A model generated the notes under the pieces. That model did no database searches. It had not been told where the DNA came from and saw only the letters and a list, made by a program, of their open reading frames with translations. 64,000 nt of DNA from Myxocyprinus asiaticus. Lineage: Eukaryota; Chordata; Actinopteri; Cypriniformes; Catostomidae. A program made the translations under genes and the position numbers. How positions within the stretch are numbered: position 1 is the stretch's first letter; every line of letters starts with the position of its first letter. Where the stretch lies: the NCBI RefSeq assembly GCF_019703515.2, contig NC_059348.1:20417656-20481655 (forward strand), given 5' to 3'. This document shows, piece by piece, positions 39,910 through 50,941 of this stretch.

Positions 39910-40108
39910 GTGGTGGTGGCATAGTGGACTAAAGCACTGAACTGGTAAGCAGAAGGTTGTTGGTTCAATTTCCACAGCCAACACCACTGTGTCCTTGAGC
40001 AAGGCACTTAACTCCAGGTTGCTCCAGGGGGACTGTCCCTGTAATAAGGGCACTGTAGGTCGCTTTGGATAAAAGCTTCTGCCAAATGCATAAATGTAAA
40101 TGTAAAAT
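39910..40108 (+). mobile_element. tRNA-derived SINE with L2-like 3' tail
   Basis: The 5' part reads GTGGTGGCATAGTGGACTAA (A box region) and GTTGGTTCAATTTCC (B box). The middle has CCTTGAGCAAGGCACTTAAC. The 3' end GTCGCTTTGGATAAAAGC...TGCCAAATGCATAAATG, followed by short AATGT repeats, resembles the tail shared by several fish SINEs and L2-type LINEs. No clear target duplication is seen. It is a different family from the SINE at 6926. Confidence 0.75.
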
Positions 40109-40722
40109 ACTAACTCAAGACATGTGTTGGCTCTGGTGCTCTGCAAGGTTTTTATGCAGGAAGTCTCAGCAGCTTTACCGAAAAGATCTGGAAGTGATCT
40201 ATATATAATTTTTAAGATCAGCATGGACTGAGTCATGCCAGTTTAAAGGACAAAAAAAGGCACATGGACTATAACTAGCCTATAAGCATTATTTTAGTGT
40301 GCAAACCCAGGTAACCAACACTAAGCAAAAATATATCATATTGAATTATTATTCTTTGGTAGAGTAATTAATTCACTAGAAGTTAAAAGCAGTGTGTGCA
40401 GATGTGTCTTGGTTTTCACCATTATAAACATGGATTATCACACTGTATTCTCCTTAAAACTTCTATAGGAGCAGAAACATTCATTTCATTATACAAATTA
40501 CTCTAAAAATCATTCAAAGGAGCTCTAACAGAAAAAGAAGGTCTGCGAATTACTGCCATAATTATGTTTTAGTAAATTACTGACTTATGCGTTAATTGGC
40601 TACATGTATACGAGCAAAGCAATAAATCCAACTATTGAAAAATAACAAACAAGATTCCGAATGAAATGACGTCGCAAACACCATTATTTAACTCAGTGCA
40701 GCGCGTGCAGATCTAAGCTTAC
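40109..40722. other. dlg1 intron beside the alpha exon
   Basis: No repeat or coding motif is recognised. A CRE-like TGACGTCG lies near 40667-40674, about 50 bases inside the intron from the alpha exon. Confidence 0.4.
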
Positions 40723-40752
40723 CTTGGTCGTAACAATACAAATGCAGTCCAT
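40723..40752 (-). CDS. dlg1: dlg1 alternative first coding exon, alpha-type MDCICIVTTK
   Basis: On the minus strand an ATG at 40750-40752 opens the ten codons MDCICIVTTK and is followed directly by the consensus donor GTAAGC. The exon ends in phase 0. This is one residue away from the published alpha N-terminus of PSD-95 (DLG4), MDCLCIVTTK, whose two cysteines are palmitoylated for synaptic membrane targeting and which splices to an exon starting KYRYQDED. Here it lies about 5.5 kb downstream of the third dlg1 exon in the same orientation, so an alpha form of dlg1 is the natural reading. An in-frame stop (TAG) sits two codons upstream, which fixes the start. A dlg4 origin is the alternative, but the beta exons in this locus are dlg1-like. 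Confidence 0.85.
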
Positions 40753-41090
40753 CCTCACCTATCGTACAGCGACCTCTCGTCCCTCAGCATCTAATTTCGT
40801 AACTCTTCTTTTCCCGAGTTTCTCACTGAATCCGTTAATAAATGCGGCGCTCACCGCAACTCCAAGGACCGAGAGCACAATAAGAGCGATCCGTATGTTT
40901 GCATTTGTTCTCTATGCTGGCCATTTTCGTAAACTTCACAGAGGAAGAGAGAGTGATGCGCGCGCGTCTCCAAATGATCCCGAAAGCGCAACAGTGAGAG
41001 CGCGCGACATCACACCACGCGAGTTTAGACGGAGCGACATGCGCAATTTCGCTCGCGCAGTTTCATCAAGCATCTCACCGATTTAACCCT
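40753..41090 (-). promoter_or_regulatory. CpG-rich leader and putative promoter of the alpha exon
   Basis: About 340 bases with many CpG dinucleotides (GCGCGCGT, GCGCGCGAC, CTCGCGCAG), contrasting with the CpG-poor AT-rich intron on both sides. This marks a small unmethylated-type promoter island directly upstream of the MDCICIVTTK exon. The long plus-strand open frame across it is a by-product of base composition. Confidence 0.6.
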
Positions 41091-43496
41091 GCAGAGCAAA
41101 TGCCTTCACATCATTAATGTGACCGTCAAATCTAATTAAAGGGAGCGGTCAAGACAACTTATTGTTACTGGAAGTCGATGTCCGTACAAAATGATTGTGC
41201 GCCAAAACTAAACCTCAACTGTATGAAAGTTATTTCTTACAAATGGGGCATGTTTTCTGTCCTGACCTCCGTTGTGTCTGAGAACTAACGCAAGAAAGGA
41301 GGGGTTCTCTGTGTTTAAAGCTTACATCTCCAGTGGTCCGTGACATCTTTAACAACATGTCAAGCGGAAACAGATAAATGGCAATCTAGTGTGTCATGTG
41401 CAGTTTTGCTGGATCCAGATCCAAAATAATTCTTCATTAAACATTATCAATTACAAATCTTGCGTATTTCTGTTTTATTATGCTACAAAAGTGCAGGACC
41501 TCAGAAGAGCTCATCATCAGGTCTAAAGGCCACATAGACTAAACAGTTAAAACAGCATAAACACACCAACTTTTCATACATAGTGGTCCCTATATAGCAA
41601 AGTGTAAATAAATAAATTCCTGAATATTAAAGAAATATATAAATAAATAAAAATGCACTGCAATGTTATTTCTTTCAAAAAGGAGCCCGCGTTTGCCACA
41701 TCTTCAAAAGAATGACACCACAAAATAGATTTGAAAGTGACAAATCGTGCAGTAGAGATATTCAGATGCCCCACAGAGAAACAGTTTTGGCAGATCTCAA
41801 GCGTTTTCCCAGCAGATGCAGCCCATGCACCATCAGTCACCTCACACACATTTTAACACTGAACCGACAGTGTAAAAGCAGGCTATATATACACAGTAGC
41901 TCAATCTGTAGTGATTGGTATATTGCCCTGAAATGCAGCATAAGAATACAAATTTGATATGCACATTTAGACCTTCCCTTCAGAAGAAGACTCTGTCCTT
42001 GTGCATGCTGCAATGGCATGGAGGCTTTTGGTTCAAAGGAAAGGAAAAGCAATATTGGGCAATAAACATCTTGGATAACTGGGCCCATCCACAACTAGCT
42101 TTGATATCACAAAGTAACAACAGCAACTTACTTGCCTCAGAGTTTTCTTAATGTGCCACTGCCTAAAAAGCCTTTATAGTAACAATAGTCTGCCACCTTT
42201 AAAACATGTTGGAGTTTTTCCATAATAGTTTTGGTTCATAATAAACAAAAGTATAATTATACTTTACACTAAAATGAACAAAGAGGTCAAAACCTTGCAA
42301 ATATGCAAAATACACAACCTGCTGGTACATTTTTATAAATTAATTAATTATTATTATTATTTTAAATATTATACACATTTTGTTTTTATTTTTAAATTAA
42401 GCTTAATCAAACAGCTCTAGTAGAATAAGACCTTTAAATATCTTTATCACTCAATGCATGGGTAAAAGGGGATGTTAAAACTTACAACACCAACTTGGCA
42501 TTTTCACAATTTAAAGGGAGTTTAAACAGACTTTCAGTGCATTATTTAACCAAGTATGCTATTTTCACAAGTTGCATTAAAAAAAATAAAGTTTCACAAA
42601 TCTTACAATTTATCAGCCTTATCACATTCAGAAATAAAGATGCCCCATTTGGGTTATATGAATTTGAGTAATCAGAAGTTTAGCATTGTGAAAATGCCAC
42701 CCACAGGCTGGCCACTGAAACTTGACAGTCCTAATAATATCCCATTAATAACGCTGTGACCTATGTCAACAGCAGACCCATGAGGTGAACCCAAATGAAT
42801 GGAGTGCAATGATACATGAATCCCCCTATTCTTGGAGCAAACCCCACCGACGAGGCATGGGGAACAGGGAAGGAGGACATGAGCGGCCCAGACATGCGGC
42901 CATGGGGGATGCCCAACCCACCAGACCCGTGCCGGTATGATACTTACTTGGTCCAGCTCACTGGGGGAGGATTTCGCTTTAGCGAGCACATGAAGAATTT
43001 CATTTAGGAGAGAAGAGTCCTGAGATTGGCCATTTTATTAACACAAAGAAACAAGAGGGGAAAAGAGAAAGGACATTGAAATACACAGCATGGTGTGAGT
43101 TAGTAAGCTTATATAGAATAACTTGCATTCCACTAGGATGAGGTTTAAAAGATTTAAAATAAGCAAACACTAATATTTTGTTACAAAACAAAATATTAGA
43201 AATCATTTTGAGCTGGAGCCGACATTAAGTGATTATTGTATTATGGTATGATTTGTTAAAGATATAACACTCATTCCAGAACAACTTTTAAGGCTCAGAT
43301 TTCAAAGTTTTCTGTGCTGATAAAGGTGTACCAGCTCAGCTCATTCAGATCATCTCAGTCACAAAATAACCTGGAAAAACACCATTCCATTTGTCAAACT
43401 CACTGAGGTCCAAACTGGATTTGGATTAGGGTGGCACACCTTTCTGAAAATGCAATTTCACTGTTGTTGCTGAGATATTGGTCAATCAGAGGGGTC
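41091..43496. other. dlg1 intron with one unexplained GC-rich patch
   Basis: Mostly AT-rich and featureless, with a small ATT microsatellite near 42340-42362. The segment 42760-42990 is distinctly GC-richer and open in frames on both strands, and a minus-strand GTAAGT lies at 42942-42947. No family is recognised and no matching acceptor or start is convincing. Confidence 0.4.
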
Positions 43497-43610
43497 AGAA
43501 GAAGAATCAGAATCAGCTTTATTGCCAAGTTTGCTTACACATACAAGGAATTTGTCTTGGTGACAGGAGCTTCCAGTGCACAGAAAATACAAAACAGCAA
43601 CAAGACATAG
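43497..43610 (-). repeat. LINE-like 3' end fragment
   Basis: The stretch AATCAGAATCAGCTTTATTG...CACATACAAGGAATTTG is a very common teleost repeat. Read on the minus strand it finishes with a short GATTCTGATTCT repeat, the type of tail left by some LINEs. Confidence 0.55.
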
Positions 43611-43792
43611 ATAATAATAAAAAATTATTAAAAATTATTATGGCCTAACTAAGATGTTATGGATGTGATTCTGCTTTGCCAAAATAAGATGAAATCTGTC
43701 CTTCACTCCTGTACATACACCAAAGTGACTGTTCTTGTTGTATGTGTCTACACTGCAGGCAGGTGGTGGTGTTGTGACAACTGTCTTTCAAA

Positions 43793-43892
43793 ACCAGACT
43801 GAGGTCTGACAGACACTATATGCCTTAACCAGACTGAGGTCTGACAGACACTATATCCCTAAACCAGACTGAGGTCTGACAGACACTATAGA
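43793..43892. repeat. 35-bp tandem repeat, three copies
   Basis: The unit ACCAGACTGAGGTCTGACAG followed by ACACTATA and a short variable spacer starts at 43793, 43828 and 43863, a strict 35-base period. Each unit holds the small palindrome CAGAC..GTCTG. There are no spacers of the CRISPR type. Confidence 0.92.
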
Positions 43893-44362
43893 TCGCTGAC
43901 GAAACAAAGTAAACACTGACAATGAGCGCATTTGATGCGAATGGACATATCTTATATACGACAAGCCCCGAGGGGAAAAACACACAGCGCCTACGTGCTC
44001 AAACACACAAGCATATTTGGCAAAGTCAATTGGAATCAAATAAATCACATCTTTTAAATTCGTGGCCTAGCATTAGCATAATCACAGAAGTGAACTCCGT
44101 TTTATTTGCATATTCCGCTGGGGATGGAAGATCAGATTTATATCTGTTTGGCGGAGACACACTGATGTGGCCAAGAGTGAATGAAATGTGCTTATTTAAT
44201 CGGATAGCAATCCGATCAGTAAACACATATGAAGTGACCAAGTGTAAATACACCATTAATACCAAGTGTAAATGGGGTAAAAGATGTCTGACAAGTCACT
44301 AACCTTCCTCTGGAGGTCCTGATTAAACTTATTAAAAGTGATTAATTTAGGCCTAATTTAGA

Positions 44363-45032
44363 TTAAAGGAATAGTTCACACAATAATTTAAATTTTCTCA
44401 TCATTTACTCACCCACAGGCCATCCCAGATGTGTATGACTTTCTTTCTTTTGCAAAACACAAATAAAGATTTTAGAAGAAGATCTTATCTCTGTAGGTCC
44501 ATACAATGAAAGTGAATGGTGGCCAGAACTTTGAAGCTTGAAAAAGCATATAAAAGGCAGCATAAAAGTAATCCAGTGGTTTAATCCATGTCTTCAGAAG
44601 TGATATAATACTGTAGATGTGAAAAAAAAATAAAAAGAGTAATATTAAAGTCCTTTTTTACTATAAATCTCCAACTTCACTTTTCCACATTCTTTTATTT
44701 TTTTGCAGACTCAAATTTTTCGTGCATATCGCCATCTACTGTTGGGGGCTGGTCAAATGTGGAGGTGGTTTATAGTAAAAAAGGACTTAATTTATCTTTT
44801 TCTCACCCACACCTATCATATCAATTTTGAAGATTAATAATATGGATCGTATGGATAACTTTTATGCTAGCTTCAAAGTTCTGGTCAACATTCACATGCA
44901 TTGTAAGGAACTACAGAGCTGAAATATTATTCTAAAAATCTTTGTTTGTGTTCAGCAGAAGAAAGAAAGTCATACACATCTGGGATGGCCTGAGGATGTG
45001 TGTGAGGATTTCTGGGTGAACTATCCCTTTAA
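44363..45032. mobile_element. Foldback MITE, fairly complete copy
   Basis: Starts TTAAAGGAATAGTTCAC and ends GTGAACTATCCCTTTAA, with the arms complementary through CATCCCAGATGTGTATGACT and on to a centre near 44700. It is the same family as 26390-27010 and 60481-61225. The ends fit a TTA or TTAA-type target, but this cannot be told from the palindrome itself. A poly-A-like run lies at 44621-44630. Confidence 0.85.
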
Positions 45033-46248
45033 TCTGAGATGTTGGCCATGACACCTTATTTCTTCTCTGGTATTTGACTCGAAATGACCTAAAGACTAAT
45101 TCAGTTTTGTGCCAGATGTTACAGTGAGGGATGTTTACGTTTAGTGAAACTAAAAACTTAGCGAGGCAGTAGGAATTCAAACTGTGAAGAATATCTGGAT
45201 TTTTTTCAAAGTTCATCTGAGAAGCATGTAAACTAAAAATGGCATTAAAATTAATTTAAGCATATAGACTCTCAACTAACTAGTTATTTCCTGTCTGTCT
45301 TATGCTTGTTAGTGTTCTAACAGTACTTGTTTTCAGATGTAATAAGCAAACATCAAGCAGTCAAAGCCTGACTGTCTCTGCATGTCTACTCCCAGACACG
45401 AGGCATATTTATGACAGCAGTACTTCTGTCATTCCTTTTAAGAGGTCATGTTGAATTTAGTGACTGTATGCTTTATCTCAGGATATTGTGAGCAATGAAT
45501 CCTCTGCACCATGAAAAAAAGAACATCTGCTACTTAAGTATTCAAAATGCACAGAGAGCATGCATGGAGACTGCAGTTAGAGCCACAGAACGTAAAGGCC
45601 TCATCATCGTATTTGTTTTCAGCATGTCACGCACAGCTAAAAAGAGTGTCTTTTTAGACTATTGCTGCAAACAACTTTAGTACACTCTTTGGGAGGATTA
45701 TTTTGAATGTTGACGATTGTGCTAGTAACATGCAGAGTAGGATATTAGTTTCCCAGTAATCCTGACTCATTACATAGAGGGTGTGACAGCACAAGCAAAT
45801 ATGCTTCAGGGAAGACATACTCCCATTAAGACCTGTTACAAATGAAGTTTTAGAGCAACAATCTTCTAGCAAAAGCGCTACTCAACAAATACCCTTTCAT
45901 TTAATGAGAAAGACTGCCATCCACTCTAAATAAACATCTCAATCAACCTCAGGGCATGTTTGGTTGTGTTGTTGCCATCTGTAGTCTGTTTAAATAAATG
46001 ACCATGTTGTGGCATGAATTTTTATGGAAAATGAGAAGCTTGTCATTAAAATGTTTTTTTTTTTTTCTCCAAACTGTGAGATGTTAGTGAGATGATAAAA
46101 ATGTCTTAACAGACATTGGACAGCATACGATGATGTTTCAACACACAAAAGTTTAAATGCAGCATCAAATTTGACCTACAATCAGACTTTTGTTCACCAG
46201 TAATCTTATTCAGATGATAAGTGAACACATTGGATGGGGCACTCTTAC
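45033..46248. other. dlg1 intron 3, proximal part
   Basis: No repeat ends or coding motif are recognised up to the donor of exon 3. A T run lies near 46051-46066. Confidence 0.4.
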
Positions 46249-46412
46249 CTCTATGCTGGTGCTAAGGCTGGGCAGGGTATCTGAAGTCACTGTTGCGCTT
46301 TGAATGCTGGAGAAATCCCACAGGTTCACCGGGGGCATGGCATCGGGCACTTTCACTGATTCCCCATATCTCTGGTTATCCAATAAGGTCACTTCGTAAA
46401 ATTCCTGGATAT
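46249..46412 (-). CDS. dlg1: dlg1 coding exon 3 (end of L27 region and linker)
   Basis: This 164-nt exon has an AG acceptor at 46413-46414 and the donor GTAAGA from 46248. Joined to exon 2 it reads DIQEFYEVTLLDN, then a linker with PPVNLWDFSSIQSATVTS and SDTLPSLSTSIE. That matches the DLG1/SAP97 beta N-terminus segment by segment (human DLG1 has FYEVTLLDN, PVNTWEISS, TVTSETLPS); DLG4 lacks this linker and DLG2 has a different one. It ends in phase 0 after Glu, where family members continue KYRYQDED. The protein is a membrane-associated guanylate kinase scaffold with PDZ, SH3 and GK domains encoded further left, outside the window. Confidence 0.95.
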
Positions 46413-46414
46413 CT

Positions 46415-47201
46415 GTTAGAAAAGTAACGATGTGTTTTCAGAGGAACTGTTCCTACAATATGCATGCCTTATGAATTACTTGCTGTAATATAAAAAGCTT
46501 ACCAAAAAGGATGTTATTTAGAAAAAGGAAGGATACAGTGTGACCCCAAGTATATTTGAACACTAAACTTAAGAATGTAGGCCTACGAAATTCAGTGCAT
46601 AGTTTCATAATCATAGTAAAAAAGAAAAAATATTATCATTTGGGCATTTCACTAACTGGTCCCAAGGTCATTATTAGCACTATGAAATCAGTTCCCCTTA
46701 AGTTCACAAAGGTGTCCTTACAGAGTAACCACAGCTGTAGGTCTTTACATTAACTTTGGACATTTGGACACTTTGTTCATGTTTGTCTTAATTTTGAACA
46801 GTAAATCTACTGTTTATCAAGTAAAACACCTAAAACAAAATAAATAAATAAAAAAATAATTTAGAAATGTTTTGCTTGAAGCATGTTCTTGTGTTACCTT
46901 TGTTTTGTTATTTTGCTATTTAATGCAATTAAATTAGAAGTTCATCTTAATTGTGCATATATTTTTGGGGGCCACTGCATATTTGTGATGGATTTAAAGG
47001 TCATTCAAGGATGACTCTGTTCTGCAGCTTTTATACCAAAAACACTATCTTGTGAATTCATGTACACTACTCATCAGGATCCCTTTACTGATGTACTTAA
47101 GTAGTTAACGGCATCTATCTATAAATACACAACCTGGAGTGAAAATCAGTTTAAAGATTAAAGAGCATGGGCTGAAGCTGGAGGTCATGGGAGCTTTAAA
47201 G
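46415..47201. other. dlg1 intron 2, distal part
   Basis: AT-rich intron with no recognised repeat or coding motif between exon 3 and the SINE at 47213. Confidence 0.4.
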
Positions 47202-47212
47202 TTTGTTCACAG

Positions 47213-47747
47213 GGGGCCTTGGTAGCTCAACAAGTATTGATGCTGACTACCACCCCTGGAGTCACGAGTTTGAATCCAAGGTGTGCTGAGTGACTCCAGC
47301 CAGGTCTCCTAAGCAACCAAATTGGACCGGTTGCAAGGGAGGGTAGAGTCACATGGGGTAACCTCCTCGTGGTCGCGATTAGTGGTTTTCGCTCTCAATG
47401 GGGCACGTGGTAAATTGTGCGTGGATCGCGGAAAATAGCATGAGCCTCCACGTGCGGAGTCTCCGCGGTGTCATGCACAACGAGCCACGTGATAAGATGC
47501 GTTGATTGACAGTCTCAGAAGCGGAGGCAACTGAGACTTGTCCTCCGCCACCCGGATTGAGGTGAGTAACCACGCCACCACGAGGACCTACTAAGTAGTG
47601 GGAATTGGGCATTCCAAATTGGGGAGAAAAGCGGATACAAATTAAAAAAAATTTGGATGGATGGATAGAATGTAATTTGCTTGGATCAGAGAACACAAGC
47701 TAGAAAAAAAAAGTAGACGTTCTATTCTATTCTATTCTAAAAAAAAA
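47213..47747 (+). mobile_element. tRNA-derived SINE, copy 2, with extra 3' tail
   Basis: The body matches copy 1 at 6926-7394 (A box near GGTAGCTCAAC, B box GAGTTTGAATCC, then GTGCTGAGTGACTCCAGCCA). Past the usual A-rich end, at about 47655, it continues for about 90 bases (TTTGGATGGATGGATAGAAT, CTTGGATCAGAGAACACAAG, a TTCTA pentamer run) to a final A9. The flanks TTTGTTCACAG (47202-47212) and TTCGTTAACAG (47748-47758) agree at 9 of 11 positions, which places the target duplication outside the tail. The tail is therefore part of the retroposed unit. Copy 3 shares it. Confidence 0.85.
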
Positions 47748-47758
47748 TTCGTTAACAG

Positions 47759-48962
47759 CTGTTTCAGCATTCATCAGGTTACAATCACGCATGAAACAGG
47801 GGTCATCAAGCATGCTTTCCACCCAGTTATGAGTAAACAAAGTACACATTTATGCATAGGTGTTGCAGATAATACAGTAGCTCACACATTTTTACAATCA
47901 AACAAATAGTAACAACAGCACAAGTTAAGTTTTAAATAATTTAGGGAACTAGTCCCTTCCACAATCAGAAGTGAAATTACTATTTCAGAGTATGGCGTGC
48001 AGCGTTGTGGTTGGCGATGCTGTTCGACATTTGGCCGAGAGAGAAAATAGCAGAAGGTATGTAGTTCTTCTTATGCATGGCAGATATTGGGTAACAGGGC
48101 TGAAAATACATGTGGGATCACATGGAGCTGCCTGTTAATGAGAATAAATATTTTTATAATGCACACTGGTGGGGGTGATTCCATCAGCTCCGGTTTCCCT
48201 TTGAAATACTGAGTCCAGTGACTTCACAGCCCCTCCGAGAAGTCACTGCTTGCTCGTTTTTTAGCTCCCTCTAACGTTGAGTAAGCATTTGTCCTTTGAC
48301 CATTAATTATTGAGATTTTGCATTTTTCGAACATTTGGGTCTGAAATGTGATTTAGGTAGAGATATTAAGGTTGACCAAAGATAAAATAAAAGTTGTGTT
48401 GCACGTACACAAGACTGAGGTTGGGTGAACTAATCCAGGATTTATTTCTTGAGATTAAATCACTGTTCTTTTACTTTACAAGGCCCTTGTAAGCCTTCAG
48501 AGAAGCCTTGAGGCTGTTACAGAATCTTACCATTTAACATCTGACTGACCTCTCAGTCATACAAAAACTCACAAAACAAAACGAAAAAGAAAAAGAGAAA
48601 AACACAGGAAGACAGAATCTATTCACTGACAACTAAACACTGACATTATTCATATGAAATGCATTGGTCCTCGGTTCAACCGAGAAAATATTTTTTTTCC
48701 ATGTTTTTTAAAGAACCTATTTCTTGTAAACTAGAGCACTATTTTCCAGCAAGCTAAAGAACTTTCATCTTTTTAAACAAACGTAAAATGATAAAGTAAT
48801 TATACTGTATAAAGACAATCAGTTAGTGTACTCCTAATCTCCTAAAAATTACTTAATTCAAGGTTCAATTGTTCAAGGCAATTGTTATGTGTGCACATGA
48901 ATAACGAAAAACCATACAAGCAATTGCATGTTTAAACTACTTTTTTCCTTGGATTAATAAAT
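47759..48962. other. dlg1 intron 2 without recognised feature
   Basis: About 1.2 kb of AT-rich sequence; no supported feature. Confidence 0.4.
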
Positions 48963-48970
48963 GTTTGAAT

Positions 48971-50296
48971 TAGTGGTTGACCGATATATCGACTATTTTT
49001 TATTATTGCATCGGCCAATACATTTTCCCGTTTGGCCGATTTTTTTCTTGAGGGCACCGAAAATCGCCTGCTTGCATGTGAAGCAACCGAGACATGTAAA
49101 CTACCAGTCACAGTTCGTTTTCTTGTTACGTGCCATCGTGTTACTACAATAGACCGGTGTGCAACACAGTCTCATTTAAATGGTCTGCATATCAGAGCCG
49201 CTGCAGACGCGTTTGAGCTCATAATGTTAAAGTGCTCGCCTGTTTCATTTTCCCTCTCTCTCCTCAACAGTTCCCTGTAACTTTTAACTGTCTTGTCTAA
49301 TGGTAAAAAGGCAAATATCAATAAAACTAATATCATATACCATCTGCAAATATGCACATATCTCATTTATACAGATGTAATAAACCAACCTCACACAACT
49401 TCAGCAGATCCAGCATCCTGTAGAGCGCTCATTTATTCATGTTGAAACATCATATTAAGCACGTACTCTAACAGTCACTCCTCTACAGTTCCGTCACCTT
49501 TCACTTTCTTTTCTAATGATAAAAGGCAAATATCAACAAAACCTCTATTATATACCATTTGAAAATATGCAGATATCTCGTTTAAACAGATGTAATTTAA
49601 ACTGTCAGGAGATTGCTGCTGCTTGCGCTGGATCCGCACGAGCACGTGAGTGCAACTTCAAGGTTGCGTCTGAAACCAGGAAAATGCTACCTCTGGAATC
49701 TGTTTACGGAGGTACGATGAAAATAAGGTGCTTTTCAAACTGTTCGGAGACCAGTTTCCTTAAGAGTTCCATTCATTCAAAACAGCTGTCAGTTAAGCCA
49801 TTAACTGATTAGGCTGCAACGTAGCAAGTCAGCTGCCTACGTTTTCGGATGCAGCCCAAGGTAAAAGCGCTTCACGTGTGCTATAAGTAAATGTCTTATT
49901 CACTATGCACTGTACGTACAATAGGTTTGATTTGGTATTTTTTGAGTAAATGCAATTCCTAATGTGGACATGCCATCCATGGTTGCTGGACTACTGTGTG
50001 TACTGTTATTTCCTTCTTTCTTATATATTAACAATGTGCAATCTGAAGAAACTGCTATCTACCATTTAAAATACAATATTATTTTTTATTTGTTTTGTGT
50101 GAAATTGAATAAATATAGTGCTAAATAAGAGTTTATATTTTTATATTAATATACAATTATATTATATATATATATATATATTAGTTATTTACAATATTAA
50201 ACTGTGTGATATATCAGTATTGTATCGGCCTATCGGCCACCCTGCTCTCTGGATACCGGCATCGGCCATTAAAAAACCCATATCGGTCGACCACTA
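48971..50296. mobile_element. Non-autonomous hAT element with perfect target duplication
   Basis: The left end TAGTGGTTGACCGATATATC and, complemented, the right end TAGTGGTCGACCGATATGGG are inverted repeats. The identical 8-mer GTTTGAAT flanks it at 48963-48970 and 50297-50304. Inside, a block of about 130 bases with TAATGGTAAAAAGGCAAATA (near 49297) recurs about 215 bases later (near 49515). No transposase frame is present. Confidence 0.94.
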
Positions 50297-50304
50297 GTTT
50301 GAAT

Positions 50305-50941
50305 ATCGTTTTGGTATTTCCAGCCTAGGTAACCCTTACACAGGATGTGGAGTCTCCACAAAGACCTAGGCCTTCTTTTTCAGTCCCAGACTACCTGAAA
50401 AACTACACATCAATTTCCCCTCATTTTGACATCTGTTTGCCTTTGATTCTAAACCATGCCTTGTTTATAACATGTAGTGGCATCTGACAGCAGGAAGCCT
50501 AACTGCTGGTTGTTTGACACCTCTTTGAAGTGTCAAGGAAATCATGCAAAAAAAAAAATAAGAATACAAAAAAACAATGCAATAATATAAAAAGTCAAGA
50601 GCAGTTTCAGATTTCCAACCTGCCAGTCGAAAAGTGGAAGAAAAAAAATATCTAGGTCACAAAGGTAGCGTACTGAAAATAATGGGACAAATTTGGGACA
50701 AATACAATCACAGCTGCCAATGGTGGCATTCATAATTTTCAAGCGCTAAATCATCATGCATCATAGAAATTAAAAATGCATTACTTAAAATTGCATCTTT
50801 AAACATTCTAGGACAAATACAGCACTCCAAGCAGTCAGCTTTCATGTACTATACTATTTTATAAAATCATATGAAAATCTCATTTAAGTGCATAAAAAAA
50901 GCACATGGAGTGAAACGCTGTATATGCCAGCAAGTCATTTA
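50305..50941. other. dlg1 intron 2 without recognised feature
   Basis: About 640 bases with several A runs (near 50546 and 50639); nothing else is recognised. Confidence 0.4.

Noticed and set aside
40724..41086. Plus-strand 120-codon frame in CpG-rich DNA
   Set aside because: Antisense of the alpha exon and its leader; no recognised motif.
42928..42990. U1 snRNA-like start (ATACTTACTTGG)
   Set aside because: Only the first dozen bases resemble U1; the rest lacks U1 stems and the Sm site.
43793..43892. CRISPR-like array
   Set aside because: Repeats are contiguous with almost identical short linkers and the DNA is vertebrate; it is an ordinary tandem repeat.
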